Counted from the first letter of the stretch, positions 1 to 9,244 are shown. The stretch: 64,000 nt of DNA from Evansella sp041820985 (GCF_041820985.1 NZ_JBGUAU010000030.1:1-64000), one strand, 5' to 3'. Made by a program: numbers and translations. The notes: generated by a model from the sequence alone, not told the origin.

Positions 1-22
1 GACGTTGACACCTTTTTTATGA

Positions 23-1051
23 TTAATAGCTATTCTCTATCCTTCTTCCACTTTGCGATAAAGCAAAGTATATTCCATGTTGTAATGTTCGAAAGCAGTC
101 TAAGTTAGAAAAATCAACATTATTTTGCGTCATTCTTAAGCTCAACTCATTTGAGATACCCACTAATATCGTTTTTGTTCCTATCAGATATGTCGCGCTT
201 ACTAGTTTCTCTACCATGCTTGCCGCAAAGGAAGAAAAGTCTTTATCTATCCCAGTTAGGTCTAATAATAAGTAGCTTGCTTCATGTTTCGGAAGCATAG
301 ATAATGTTTTTTCTATTAGTTCCTCTGCCCTTTTCTCATCATACTTTCCTAATAATGGTACAACTACAATATCATCTAAAACGGGAATCATAGGTGCAGA
401 AAGTGTTTGTACTAGTTTTTGTAATTCCCTTGTTTTATCTTCTACAAGCCCTTCAAGCATCTGAATCTCTTTTACTTCTCTCTTCCGGGCAAGTTGATGA
501 ATATTCTCTGTCACGGTGATACTAGATGGAAAATAATTAACTTTTGTATACTCATGACCCTCAATTTGGTATTCTACCACTTCATACCAGATATTCGTAT
601 GGAATAATCCAGTAAAAATCCCAGCGTAATGCGCTGGCAAGAATGTTCCACCTGTTCTTTTTTGTTGAGCAACACCAACTTTATATTCCCAATCATCTTT
701 TAATTTTAAATTAAAGCTTTTGATCTCAAAATCAAGGTTCTCAATAAATACTCTACCCCACCCTGCTGAAGCATATGTATTCGTAATTAAGTTAGCCGCT
801 TCTTCCACACTTACCATTTTTAAGTTTTGAAAATATTCTCCAACAATTAACCCTTGGCGAAATCCTGTGGTTTCTAATACTACATTTGCAGCTTCCTCTC
901 CCGAGACTTCTTCGATCGTATCAAAGAACATCCTCATAGCAGATGATATCCAAAAGAGTACTGCATCTTCCCCTTCGAACTGGAATTTACCTGATTCTAA
1001 ATCCCAATCAAAGTTTAAACCGCCGACATTCGTTTCTGGTTTTAAGTTCAT
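23..1051 (-). CDS. RsbR-like STAS-domain protein
   Basis: Probable stressosome-type or RsbR-paralogue signalling protein, cytosolic, 342 aa. The C-terminal part from about residue 217 is a STAS domain that opens with the RsbR-like SAPMIPVLDDIVVVPLLG. The N-terminal 190 residues look like a V4R/XylR-type ligand-binding domain (inference), joined by a helical linker. Where B. subtilis RsbRA has the phosphorylated GTID threonine this protein has GKYD, and the second phospho-threonine position appears to be Ser, so switching by the RsbT kinase may differ. The start is ATG at 1051 because AAGGAG lies just upstream; an 11-codon longer frame has no such site. Monocistronic as seen. The sequence at 1-22 looks like the distal half of a terminator. 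Confidence 0.75.
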   Translation of the reverse strand: MNLKPETNVGGLNFDWDLESGKFQFEGEDAVLFWISSAMRMFFDTIEEVSGEEAANVVLETTGFRQGLIVGEYFQNLKMVSVEEAANLITNTYASAGWGRVFIENLDFEIKSFNLKLKDDWEYKVGVAQQKRTGGTFLPAHYAGIFTGLFHTNIWYEVVEYQIEGHEYTKVNYFPSSITVTENIHQLARKREVKEIQMLEGLVEDKTRELQKLVQTLSAPMIPVLDDIVVVPLLGKYDEKRAEELIEKTLSMLPKHEASYLLLDLTGIDKDFSSFAASMVEKLVSATYLIGTKTILVGISNELSLRMTQNNVDFSNLDCFRTLQHGIYFALSQSGRRIENSY

Positions 1052-1256
1052 AGAAAACTCCTTTATTACTAAATTATCAAGCACTTGTATCTAATTATAT
1101 TGTATAGGTTAATACAGAACTTGTCATTTATAGGGAGGCTTTGTCTAATTCTATTTGTCTGGAAAAACACATTGATCAATTTGAGACATTACTATAAGTA
1201 AGTCTAACTCTACATGTTGTAAATCAGTATCTACTACCATTTTCTGTCCATAAGAA

Positions 1257-1290
1257 AAAGGACCATCATCATTTTGATGATCAGTCCTTT
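1257..1290 (-). terminator. Rho-independent terminator
   Basis: The arms AAAGGACxATCATCA and TGATGATxAGTCCTTT pair around a short T loop. On the minus strand the hairpin is followed by a T-rich stretch. It lies directly after the stop of the NAD(P)-binding protein gene. Confidence 0.75.
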
Positions 1291-1295
1291 AGGCA

Positions 1296-1940
1296 TTATA
1301 GTTGTTTTAATGCAGTTTCAATTTCTGATTCTCCGGTAAGTAAGTCAAATGAACGCTTGTATACGTTCTCTTCACTTAAAGATGCTACAATTACTTTTGC
1401 TACATCCTCTCTTGAGATTGATCCTCGTTCTAAGTTTTCCGCTATAGAAACTGTTCCTAAACCAACGTCGTTCGTTAATGCTCCTGGTCGGATAATAGTA
1501 TATTGAAGTCCGCTCGCTTCTAACATTCTGTCTGCATAATGTTTAGCTACAAAATAAGGTCGAATGGCTTCGTGCCAATTATCTCGATTATTTGCTTGTA
1601 AAGCACTAACCATAATAAAACGAGATATCCCCATTTTTTCAGCGACCTCCATTGTTTTCACAGCTCCATCTAAGTCGATAAGTAACGTCTTATCAGGTCC
1701 TGTCTTCCCCCCAGATCCTGCAGTAAAGACAATAGCATCACATCCAGTTACAGCTTCACCAATATCTTCCACCGTACCTTCAAGGTCTCCTTGAACTGTT
1801 TCGACACCAGATTTTTCTAGTTCCGTCTTTTGCTCTTCTTTGCGAACCATAGCTCTCACACTATGGGAATCACTTCTATGTAATAGGTTTACTACATGTT
1901 TGCCTATTTGACCATTTGCTCCCACCACTAGTACTTTCAT
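1296..1940 (-). CDS. NAD(P)-binding SDR-like protein (YhfK type)
   Basis: Atypical short-chain dehydrogenase/NmrA-like protein, 214 aa, cytosolic. The dinucleotide-binding motif GANGQIG is at residues 7-13 directly after the first beta strand, and the remainder follows the NAD(P)H-binding fold (VFTAGSGG, VSALQANN, IIRPGALT). Members such as B. subtilis YhfK are epimerase- or quinone-reductase-like with unproven substrates, so no reaction is assigned. The length is normal for the family. It is followed by its own terminator and looks monocistronic. Confidence 0.8.
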   Translation of the reverse strand: MKVLVVGANGQIGKHVVNLLHRSDSHSVRAMVRKEEQKTELEKSGVETVQGDLEGTVEDIGEAVTGCDAIVFTAGSGGKTGPDKTLLIDLDGAVKTMEVAEKMGISRFIMVSALQANNRDNWHEAIRPYFVAKHYADRMLEASGLQYTIIRPGALTNDVGLGTVSIAENLERGSISREDVAKVIVASLSEENVYKRSFDLLTGESEIETALKQL

Positions 1941-2014
1941 AATTCTTTTCTCCTCTCATCAAGAAAACTTCAACTTTTCCATTCCCTATTGTGTCTTTAG
2001 CAAAACATGAAGAT

Positions 2015-2986
2015 TTAATTTCTTATAATGACATAAATCAAATACATTACATAAATAAACGATAGAGATAATCCTTCGTACTTGCCAATACACAGCCTTG
2101 TTCTAGAATATAAAAATAACGCAACCGTCAGTAATATCATGATAAAAATATCAGTAAAAATCTTTGAGTTTACTGGTAACGGAGTAATGATCGACGATAT
2201 TCCTAATACGAATAAGATGTTAAATATGTTACTACCGACAATATTTCCTAATGCGATTTCACTCTGTTTTTTCAGGGCTGCTGTTATTGATGTTATTAAT
2301 TCTGGTAAAGATGAACCAATTGCTACAATCGTTAAGCCCACTAGTGTCTCACTCATCCCCATCATGTAGGCGATTGTCGTACTACTTTCCACTACAAAAT
2401 AACCGCCTAAAATAATCCCAGCAAGACCAGCAATGGTGATAGTGATGTTTTTCCCCCACTCTTTTTTGCTTGTCTTCACTTGTACCTCTAAGGATTTATC
2501 TCGACTATTTCTCGCTATCTCAAATATGTAGTACATAAAAATAGCAAAAAATAACAATAGAATAATTCCGTCACTTCGAGTAATGACATTTACTTCCGTC
2601 ATCTGTAGCTGCATATCACTCATTAAAACAAGCAGAGCAACACTTGCCAGCATTACAAATGGTATTTCTTTTCTTAGTGTTTGACTCTCTACCTTTAACG
2701 GAAAGATCACTGCAGTTAACCCTACAACTAATGCTGTGTTAATAATATTACTTCCAACCACATTACTTATTGTTACTTCCGTACTTCCTTCTAGCGCTGC
2801 AATAATACTTATTGTAGCCTCTGGTGCCCCAGTACCAAAAGCCACAATAGTTAATCCTACAAGCAAAGGTGGTATCTGGAGTAGACTCGCTACTTTTGAT
2901 GAACCTGACACAAAGTAGTCTGCGCCCTTAATTAACAAAACAAACCCTAATAACAATAATATGTATGTCATCTTTCGTTGCCCCAT
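2015..2986 (-). CDS. Sodium/calcium exchanger family protein (YrbG-like)
   Basis: Integral membrane cation antiporter, about 320 aa with about ten hydrophobic segments. It shows the internal duplication of the CaCA family: GSNIINTALVVGL with FGTGAPEAT in the first half, and GSNIFNILFVLG with IGSSLPELIT in the second. These alpha repeats form the ion-binding site. It is expected to exchange Na+ or H+ for Ca2+ across the plasma membrane. ATG at 2986 has a weak AGGA four bases upstream; ATG at 2971 (MTYILLLL) is the alternative and matches the usual family N-terminus. No terminator is evident before the next gene. Confidence 0.85.
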   Translation of the reverse strand: MGQRKMTYILLLLGFVLLIKGADYFVSGSSKVASLLQIPPLLVGLTIVAFGTGAPEATISIIAALEGSTEVTISNVVGSNIINTALVVGLTAVIFPLKVESQTLRKEIPFVMLASVALLVLMSDMQLQMTEVNVITRSDGIILLLFFAIFMYYIFEIARNSRDKSLEVQVKTSKKEWGKNITITIAGLAGIILGGYFVVESSTTIAYMMGMSETLVGLTIVAIGSSLPELITSITAALKKQSEIALGNIVGSNIFNILFVLGISSIITPLPVNSKIFTDIFIMILLTVALFLYSRTRLCIGKYEGLSLSFIYVMYLIYVIIRN

Positions 2987-3069
2987 TTCATCCTGATCAT
3001 CTACCTATGTTTTACGGTATCCAATATTGTTAATCTCATGTAAGAATGTAGAGATTAATATAAGATTCT

Positions 3070-3236
3070 TTCTTGAAATTACACGTATCAGAATATCTAT
3101 TGATACTAACTGTTGGTTTGTATTCCATTCGCTTCAGCCCACTCCTTTTCTGTGGGGAGTTGCACTCATTCCATATAAAGTTAATAGTACTAATTTACTT
3201 CATAATGTATTTTCAAACGCCATAGTGCAAATTTTT
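3070..3236 (-). repeat. R1 fold-back repeat, internally deleted copy
   Basis: On the minus strand this matches the outer parts of the R1 family: a left end related to GAAAATACGTTATGAAG, the block ATATGGAATGAGTG, then the block CCCCACAGAAAAGGAGTGGGCTGAAGCGAATGG and a degenerate right end. The central piece found in full copies, between the GTGGGAAG and CTCCCCAC arms, is missing. A spurious open frame runs through it on the plus strand and was not annotated. Confidence 0.7.
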
Positions 3237-3326
3237 CACATGCATGGGATTATCCTGCGGAGTTTCACATTTTTATAATTAGTTAAACTATCTAGGGCAG
3301 ATAAACATATTCTTAAAGTACAAGTC

Positions 3327-3369
3327 AAAAAGAAACAAGCAAACTAGACTATTTTGCTTGTTTCTTTTT
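3327..3369. terminator. Bidirectional Rho-independent terminator
   Basis: The perfect 17-bp arms AAAAAGAAACAAGCAAA and TTTGCTTGTTTCTTTTT flank a 9-base loop. It lies just downstream of the 64-codon minus-strand gene. Confidence 0.85.
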
Positions 3370-3382
3370 ATTTATTTTACTA

Positions 3383-3577
3383 TTATTTATTTACATACTC
3401 GGTTACAAGGCTTAAGAAGCTGTCCTGGCTCTCTTTACATTCTTCAATATAATGCCTGTCAGAACAAAATACTGTCATTGATTTACCGTTTTTAAATACT
3501 TCCACACATGAGATGTAATCAGTATAGGGAAAAGTTACGACACTTAATTCGTCTGTTAATTTTATTTCCTCTCTCAA
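3383..3577 (-). CDS. Small hypothetical protein, 64 aa, TTG start
   Basis: Not recognised. The product is a 64-residue soluble acidic protein with aromatic and cysteine residues (DYISCVEVF, MTVFCSD) and no membrane segment. Evidence for a real gene is the near-ideal AAAGGAGGT placed 8 bases before a TTG codon, and a strong terminator immediately after the stop. R1 repeats lie on both sides, so it is an isolated single-gene unit. Confidence 0.65.
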   Translation of the reverse strand: MREEIKLTDELSVVTFPYTDYISCVEVFKNGKSMTVFCSDRHYIEECKESQDSFLSLVTEYVNK

Positions 3578-3693
3578 AAAGCCCTACCTCCTTTAGAAGT
3601 TATTGTTTTATATTCTGAATATTCTAATTATATATATTATACTACTTTAACATCAATATAACAGCATATTTATTACATTTTTATTTTTAATAG

Positions 3694-4045
3694 TCTGCCA
3701 TGAAAATATGTGTATCAGACTATCTAGTGATACTAACATTGTTGGTTGGTATTCCATTCGTTACAGTCCACTCCTTTCCTGTGGGGAGCTGGACAACCTC
3801 TTCTCCAATTGGTCTAAGAGCAGCCCAGTGCTGTGGGCACGGCGGGCGTCATGTCACCATCCTGGTTCCGCTCTGCTTTCCACAAGACATTGAATACGCT
3901 TCCTTGAAACCACACCTCACGCAGAAAATGCATTAGCATTTTTCAAGTACTCTCGCCGGCTTACACTCTTACCAAAGAAAGTGGATAGCACTATAACATG
4001 CTTCACAGCGTATTTTCATCCTCCATGGTGAAAATAATCACTTTC
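3694..4045 (-). repeat. R1 fold-back repeat, long diverged copy
   Basis: Read on the minus strand it runs from TTTTCACCATGGAGGATGAAAATACGCTGTGAAGC to AGTCTGATACACATATTTTCATGG. The middle is longer and more GC-rich than in other copies and shares blocks such as GCGGAACCAGGATGGTGACATG with the copy at 25.7 kb. It ends about 10 bp from the stop codon of the SDR gene. The open frames at 3700-3936 are by-products of the repeat. Confidence 0.7.
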
Positions 4046-4054
4046 CTGGTTGTT

Positions 4055-4846
4055 CTACCCTTTTAATAATGACTCCCCACCATCAATATATATTTCCGTA
4101 CCAGATATATGGGAGGATTTATTGGATACTAGAAATTCAACTAAGTCAGCAACCTGTTCAGGTGAACCTGGGCGGTGCTCTAATGGTTGATCTCCTTCAG
4201 GATATTCCACCGGTATAGCAACCTCATCTAAATCTGAAGATTTATGAATACTTGCACCTATATTTGTTTTAATTCCACCTGGACATATTGCATTCACTCT
4301 TATTTTATATTTTGCCAGCTCCAGAGCAGCCATTTTCATGAATGCGACTTCCCCTGCCTTGCTAGTACTATATGCTGAGAATCCAGCTTGGGAAAAAACT
4401 CGATTACCACTGACCGAACTATTTATAACAATGCATCCTCCGTTTTTTTTCAAATATGGTATTGAATACTTTACAGTTGCAAATGTTCCTCTTAGATTTG
4501 TATTTATTGTTTTATCCCATTCTTCCATGTCCATCGTTTCAATAGGCGATAGAGCTCCTGCAATACCAGCGTTAGCAAAAACAATATGTAGGTTTCCCCA
4601 GTATTTTATGACTTTTTTTATTCCGACTTTAATATCCTCAGCATTAGCTATATTACAAGATTCTACAATTACATCATCATGAAACTTTTCTATATAGCTC
4701 TTCGTTTCTTCCGCTTTTTCTAGATCCAATTCTAACAAAGCTACCTTTACGCCAAGTTTCGCAAGACGGATTGCAACCGCTCGGCCCATGCCTGATGCCC
4801 CACCAGTGATAATTGCTACCTTACCTTTTATATCATCGTAAATCAT
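4055..4846 (-). CDS. SDR family oxidoreductase
   Basis: Classical short-chain dehydrogenase, 263 aa, cytosolic, NAD(P)-dependent. It has the cofactor motif TGGASGMG near residue 14, the NAG motif (FANAGIAG), the catalytic Ser in INSSVSG, the YxxxK pair in YSTSK, and the C-terminal GTEIYIDGG. Substrate is unknown; such genes are often labelled 3-oxoacyl-ACP reductase or glucose dehydrogenase by homology alone. ATG at 4846 is preceded by TAGGAGTG; a longer frame to 5002 encodes a non-conserved hydrophobic leader and was rejected. It is divergent from the KinB-like kinase gene. An R1 repeat follows its stop. Confidence 0.85.
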   Translation of the reverse strand: MIYDDIKGKVAIITGGASGMGRAVAIRLAKLGVKVALLELDLEKAEETKSYIEKFHDDVIVESCNIANAEDIKVGIKKVIKYWGNLHIVFANAGIAGALSPIETMDMEEWDKTINTNLRGTFATVKYSIPYLKKNGGCIVINSSVSGNRVFSQAGFSAYSTSKAGEVAFMKMAALELAKYKIRVNAICPGGIKTNIGASIHKSSDLDEVAIPVEYPEGDQPLEHRPGSPEQVADLVEFLVSNKSSHISGTEIYIDGGESLLKG

Positions 4847-4931
4847 TATTCCACTCCTATTAGTATGTTCCTGTATAGTATTTCCATTCCAGACTAACTT
4901 TAGTAGTATATATATGAATACAAAATGATTA

Positions 4932-4959
4932 TTGACAATTACTACATATATTTTACAAT
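4932..4959 (+). promoter_or_regulatory. Predicted sigma-A promoter of the KinB-like kinase
   Basis: TTGACA (4932-4937) is separated by 16 bases from TACAAT (4954-4959), about 95 bases before the kinase start. A TATAAT at 4960-4965 is also present but its spacing is too long. Confidence 0.5.
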
Positions 4960-5054
4960 TATAATATCGAATCGCATTATAATTTTCAGAATTATATATC
5001 AATATAAAAATTCTACTATTGTAATTGCCTAGATCAGTGTTAAAGGAGGTCTAT

Positions 5055-6341
5055 ATGGAATGGCTTTTTGAAGACCTATTGTTAAATTTCCTTTTTCTCT
5101 TATTTTTCTTACTTTTAATACCTATAGTGCTAGAACAAAGTACCGCTTCTAAAAAATCTAAAAAAACGATTATGCTATTTACGTTTCTTCTTACCATTAT
5201 TAGTTGTCTAACCTTTCCTATACTTAGTGAAGATGGGTATATTTTCGATTTACGTTATGTGGGAACAATTATAGGTGGACTATACGGAGGAGTTCCCGCA
5301 ACCATTGTGATTTGGGTAGTAACGAACTTGTATCGGTTCCTTTTTGGAGGTACAGGTGCTTGGTTAAATTTAGCATTCACCACTTCACATGCTATATTGC
5401 TCCTATACATATTAAGATACTTTAGACGATCTCCAAAACTGACAAAACTGATGATAGGTACAGTAATTGCTTTTACTTCCAGCTTACTAGTGGCAATTGT
5501 AATCTCATTGTCTTATCTTTCATTTAGCCTATTTAATATCGCAGTCTATATTTTTGCTCAAACAATTGCAGTTGCAATCATTATATACATAACTGAAATA
5601 ATATATGAAACTGCACTCTTGCGATTACGTACGGAAAAAATGGACTTAGTTAGTCAACTTGCCTCTTCCATATCACACGAAGTCAGAAATCCCTTAACAG
5701 TGGTTCGAGGATTTTTGCAACTATTAAGTCAAACGGATTTACCACATAAAAAGAAACAGGAATATTTAAATATTGCAATAGAAGAAATTGATCGTGCAAA
5801 TAGTATTATTGGTGATTATTTAACATTTGCAAAGCCACAAGCAGCAGAAACAAAACTCCTTGACACAAAGAAGGAACTAATACGCGCACTTGATGTCATT
5901 ACTCCATTAGCTAATATGAATTCTGTTTCCATTGAGGCAAAAATTCACTCATTTATGATCTATGGGGAAAGTCAATTATTTCAACAATGCATATTAAATA
6001 TAACAAAGAACTGTATCGAAGCTATGCCGAATGGTGGAACACTAACCCTCCAAACAAAGTTGGATAACAACAATGTGATTTTATGTATATCTGATACAGG
6101 AGTGGGAATGACCGAGGAACAAAAAAGTAGGTTAGGTGAGCCTTATTTTACAACCAAAGGAAAAAAAGGAACTGGGTTAGGAATGATGACCGTTTTCCGA
6201 ATTATTGAAAGTTTAGATGGCACTCTCTCCATAACTAGCGAGTTAAATAAAGGATCTATATTTTGTATCCGTGTGCCCCTAGTAAAACAGAAAGCAATCA
6301 CTAAAAATGAAGAAGAAGTAGCAGCAGTATATGAAAGCTAA
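5055..6341 (+). CDS. KinB-like membrane sensor histidine kinase
   Basis: Histidine kinase of 428 aa, the same length as B. subtilis KinB. Residues 1-185 hold about six membrane helices of the LytS/5TMR type (GGLYGGVPATIVIW). The dimerisation/phosphoacceptor box SISHEVRNPLTVVRGF puts the phospho-His at about residue 208. The ATPase domain follows, with N box NITKNCIEAMPNGG, G1 DTGVGM and G2 GKKGTGLGM. KinB feeds the Spo0 phosphorelay, and this protein is likely a phosphorelay kinase (inference). No response regulator is adjacent, which fits an orphan sporulation kinase. ATG at 5055 is chosen because AAAGGAGGT is 4 bases upstream; an upstream in-frame TTG is less likely. Confidence 0.85.
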   Translation: MEWLFEDLLLNFLFLLFFLLLIPIVLEQSTASKKSKKTIMLFTFLLTIISCLTFPILSEDGYIFDLRYVGTIIGGLYGGVPATIVIWVVTNLYRFLFGGTGAWLNLAFTTSHAILLLYILRYFRRSPKLTKLMIGTVIAFTSSLLVAIVISLSYLSFSLFNIAVYIFAQTIAVAIIIYITEIIYETALLRLRTEKMDLVSQLASSISHEVRNPLTVVRGFLQLLSQTDLPHKKKQEYLNIAIEEIDRANSIIGDYLTFAKPQAAETKLLDTKKELIRALDVITPLANMNSVSIEAKIHSFMIYGESQLFQQCILNITKNCIEAMPNGGTLTLQTKLDNNNVILCISDTGVGMTEEQKSRLGEPYFTTKGKKGTGLGMMTVFRIIESLDGTLSITSELNKGSIFCIRVPLVKQKAITKNEEEVAAVYES

Positions 6342-6346
6342 GTAAA

Positions 6347-6377
6347 AGGCGACTCACAATAAACTGGTCGCCTCTTC
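6347..6377 (+). terminator. Probable terminator
   Basis: The arms AGGCGAC and GTCGCCT flank a 13-base loop and are followed by CTTCT, directly after the kinase stop. The T tract is weak. Confidence 0.5.
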
Positions 6378-6423
6378 TATGTCCATTCACTACTCTACAA
6401 CAATATCTGCGTTTTTTGCTTAC

Positions 6424-7560
6424 TCACCTTTGTTCCGCTCTTTCTTCTAACGTATTTATTACTACCTCTGATAAAATCTTTACCCCATTAATCATTGCAT
6501 CTTTATTAAAGGTCATCTTAGGATGATGCAATCCAGGAGCTAGTCCACACCCAAGTCCAAGCATTGCTGCTTTCAAATGAGGACGTTTAATCGTATAAAA
6601 GTGAAAATCATCTCCTCCAGTTGTAATAAGAGGTTCCCTTAGATTGGCCTCACCAATAACATGTATAATAGCTTTTTCCATGAATGCTTGCGCTTCCTCA
6701 TGCACTTGCGCAGCAGCAATAGATGCAGTTTCTGTTAGCTCGATGCCGATGTTATAGTAGCTTTGTAATGAACCAGCAATTTGCTCTACCTTTTCTGTCA
6801 GTTCATCCATCACTTCATTCCTCTGAGCTCTAAGATCTATACTAAAAGTAGCCGATCCTGGAATGATATTGGCACTCTCTCCTCCTGCATGAAACGACGT
6901 CATTTTTACTGAGTAAGACTCCATTGGGTTCAGGTGAATACTATTTAGCATTGTAATCATTTGTGCTCCAACTTCAATTGCATTTTTCCCAAGGTGAGGT
7001 CTCGCAGCATGCGCATCATCCGCAGTAATTTTCCCTTGCATTATTTTTGCCGCACCATGAATAATTGAAGGAACTGCTTTTCCATCCTCTAGCTCTTGAA
7101 TTGGTCGAAGGTGAATTCCATATAAATAATTAACATCATCCACTACACCTTCTTCCACCAAATGTAATGCTCCCGTTCCCTTTTCCTCTGCTGGTTGAAA
7201 AATAAAGCGGACTGTTCCTTTAGGGGGGGGCGTAATCCCTTTTAATGCCATTGCAACTCCACATACTATCGCCATGTGTGCATCGTGTCCACAAGAGTGA
7301 TTTGCTTTGAATGTTCCATCCACCTCTTGCCACAGTGCATCCATATCTGCACGGACAGCCACCATAGGAGATCCTTCACCTATTTCCGCGATAAGTCCAG
7401 GGATATTGTCAAATGTCCTTACCGAAATCCCTTGTTCTCGTAAAAATTCAGCAATGTATTTTGTAGTATTATACTCTTTCCAACTAGTTTCAGGATTTTC
7501 GTGAAGGTATTCAAAAACTCTGGTAATTTCTTGTTCTATATCTTTTAAATTAATAATCAT
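6424..7560 (-). CDS. M20 family amidohydrolase
   Basis: Zinc-dependent M20D peptidase/amidohydrolase, 378 aa, cytosolic. Metal and catalytic motifs are the Cys-Gly-His-Asp of SCGHDAHMAI, the Glu pair in QPAEEKGTGA, GIHLRP, and the late His in GLHHPKM. The dimerisation domain with DAHAARPHLGKNAIEVG is typical of N-acyl-amino-acid hydrolases such as YxeP, YtnL and N-acetyl-diaminopimelate deacetylase. The substrate is not set by sequence. GAGGAG precedes ATG at 7560. The upstream gene is a second M20 peptidase 31 bp away on the same strand, so the two probably form a peptide-salvage operon. Confidence 0.85.
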   Translation of the reverse strand: MIINLKDIEQEITRVFEYLHENPETSWKEYNTTKYIAEFLREQGISVRTFDNIPGLIAEIGEGSPMVAVRADMDALWQEVDGTFKANHSCGHDAHMAIVCGVAMALKGITPPPKGTVRFIFQPAEEKGTGALHLVEEGVVDDVNYLYGIHLRPIQELEDGKAVPSIIHGAAKIMQGKITADDAHAARPHLGKNAIEVGAQMITMLNSIHLNPMESYSVKMTSFHAGGESANIIPGSATFSIDLRAQRNEVMDELTEKVEQIAGSLQSYYNIGIELTETASIAAAQVHEEAQAFMEKAIIHVIGEANLREPLITTGGDDFHFYTIKRPHLKAAMLGLGCGLAPGLHHPKMTFNKDAMINGVKILSEVVINTLEERAEQR

Positions 7561-7591
7561 GAGTTTACTCCTCTATCTGCTGTATGAAAGA

Positions 7592-8860
7592 TTATTTACG
7601 TTTTGGTAAAACGGGATCACTACCATTTTTTATCCCCACGAGACCTAGAATCGTTAAAAAGACTTGTTGTGGTCCATAGAATGAATTGGTTGCATCAAAA
7701 TACTCTGATAGCGTATGAGCTCCACCAAACATCCCTCCACCACCAAGGGTAACCGCTGGAATTCCTAAGCTGATAGGAACATTGGAATCAGTGCTACTTG
7801 ATGGAGCTAGCTTCGGCTCATATCCCAAACTCTTCGTAGCTGACGTGGCAGCTTGTACAATCATAGAGTGGGCACTTTGAGTACCAGCTGGACGATTACC
7901 TACTTGTTCTAATTCTACCTTGATAGAGTTTGTATCCCAGCGTTTGTTTTCTTCCGCAACTGCTGTATGAATCTCTTCTAATATTCTAATTTCAAGTTTT
8001 TGAAGTTCCTCCGGGTCCGTAGAACGGATATCTACTAGCATCGTTGCTTCCTCAGCAATTGTATTTACTGACGTTCCACCGCTAATTGTTCCCACGGTAA
8101 AGGTTGTTTTCGGCTCGTCAGGCGTTTGTAAATCAGAAATTCTTGCTACAGCTCTTCCTAAAGCGTGAATGGCACTAGGTGTTCCAAAATCTCCGAAGCT
8201 ATGCCCTCCTTTGCCGCGAAACGTAACACGATATCGATGACTTCCTGTTGCTAGATACGTCGCTCTCGTAGGCGATCCAGGTTCTATAGAAATGAATCCA
8301 TCAATATCATCTCGATTCTTGAAAAGAGCTTTCACCCCGTTTAAATCTCCTAAGCCTTCTTCTCCAACTGTTGCTCCAAAAAGAATATCTCCCTCCGTTT
8401 CTATGTTGAAGTTGTTGAAAAGTTTCAGTAACGTTAGAACTACCGCCAATCCTCGTCCATCATCAGCTATCCCCGGTGCATACACCTTATTTCCATCTCT
8501 TCGTACTTTCACATCCGTTTTTTCTGGAAAAACAGTGTCTAAGTGAGCTGAAACAACGATCCTTGGCCCATTACCTGTTCCTCGATATAAACCAAACACA
8601 TTTCCCACTTGGTCTTTTTCTATATTTTCTAAACCTAACTCTTCTAATCTTCTTTTAAATTCCTTTCCGCGCATTTCTTCTTGAAACGTTGGGGCTGGAA
8701 TTTCTGTTAGCTCGATTTGATCTTGAAGAGTTTGTTCATTTTGCTCTTTTAACCAAACTAAGCCTTCTTTCACAATACTAGTTTGTAAAAGCTGTTTATA
8801 CACAACTGCTACTTCTGGTGATATATATACTTCCTTGTTTTCCAGCATTCCATCCGACAT
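7592..8860 (-). CDS. M20 family metallopeptidase (PepT-like)
   Basis: Dinuclear zinc peptidase of the M20 family, 422 aa, cytosolic. It has SAHLDTVFP (first metal His-x-Asp), the bridging Asp in GIADDGRG, the catalytic GEEGLGDLNG, and SIEPGSPTRAT; GGAHTLSEY supplies the last His. The lid/dimer domain lies in between (GKGGHSFGDFGTPSAIHALG). Closest in layout to tripeptidase-like M20B/M42 proteins. TTGAGGAGGAATTCGA before ATG at 8860 fixes the start. It is first in a two-gene operon with the amidohydrolase. Confidence 0.85.
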   Translation of the reverse strand: MSDGMLENKEVYISPEVAVVYKQLLQTSIVKEGLVWLKEQNEQTLQDQIELTEIPAPTFQEEMRGKEFKRRLEELGLENIEKDQVGNVFGLYRGTGNGPRIVVSAHLDTVFPEKTDVKVRRDGNKVYAPGIADDGRGLAVVLTLLKLFNNFNIETEGDILFGATVGEEGLGDLNGVKALFKNRDDIDGFISIEPGSPTRATYLATGSHRYRVTFRGKGGHSFGDFGTPSAIHALGRAVARISDLQTPDEPKTTFTVGTISGGTSVNTIAEEATMLVDIRSTDPEELQKLEIRILEEIHTAVAEENKRWDTNSIKVELEQVGNRPAGTQSAHSMIVQAATSATKSLGYEPKLAPSSSTDSNVPISLGIPAVTLGGGGMFGGAHTLSEYFDATNSFYGPQQVFLTILGLVGIKNGSDPVLPKRK

Positions 8861-8938
8861 TCGAATTCCTCCTCAATATATACCTTTTATTTTACCAAAT
8901 AATCTGGCAATTGTTTATTTAATTTACTCCCTAGTCAA

Positions 8939-8998
8939 TGTAATGTATAACTTACAAAATGCAAAATATAATTTACATTATGGAATATATACATTACA
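8939..8998 (+). promoter_or_regulatory. Predicted operator repeats upstream of the XRE regulator
   Basis: TGTAATGTAT (8939-8948) and ATACATTACA (8989-8998) form a perfect 10-bp inverted pair 40 bp apart. A third TACATTA lies at 8974-8980. A TATAAT at 9009-9014 follows, so the sites overlap the likely promoter. The arrangement suggests autoregulation by the XRE protein (inference). Confidence 0.45.
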
Positions 8999-9034
8999 AT
9001 AATGATGGTATAATTTGACTTGGAGGATTGATAT

Positions 9035-9244
9035 TTGTTGAAAAACAACGTGAAAATCGCTCGAATGCAAGTAAATTTAACACAGCAGCAACTGGCAGAA
9101 AAAATAGGAGTAACAAGACAAACAATTAGCTTAATCGAGAAGGGGAAGTATAATCCAACGTTAAAGCTTTGTTTAGAAATTTGTCATACTGTGAACAAAA
9201 CGTTAGATGAATTATTCTGGGCAGAAAAGGAGAGGAATGAATGA
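9035..9244 (+). CDS. XRE-family HTH regulator
   Basis: Small DNA-binding protein of 69 aa that is almost entirely one Cro/C1-type helix-turn-helix (LTQQQLAEKIGVTRQTISLIEKGKYNPTL). Such single-domain regulators usually sit next to a membrane protein that they control. A TTG start at 9035 follows GGAGG by 11 bases. The stop overlaps the next gene as ATGA, so the two are translationally coupled. Inverted TACATTA motifs upstream are the probable operator. Confidence 0.85.
   Translation: MLKNNVKIARMQVNLTQQQLAEKIGVTRQTISLIEKGKYNPTLKLCLEICHTVNKTLDELFWAEKERNE

Noticed and set aside
3027..3278. 83-codon plus-strand open frame
   Set aside because: It lies in an R1 repeat; similar frames occur in other copies and have no ribosome site.
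3700..3936. Two overlapping plus-strand open frames of 61 and 78 codons
   Set aside because: Repeat-derived, in different frames, with no start signal.
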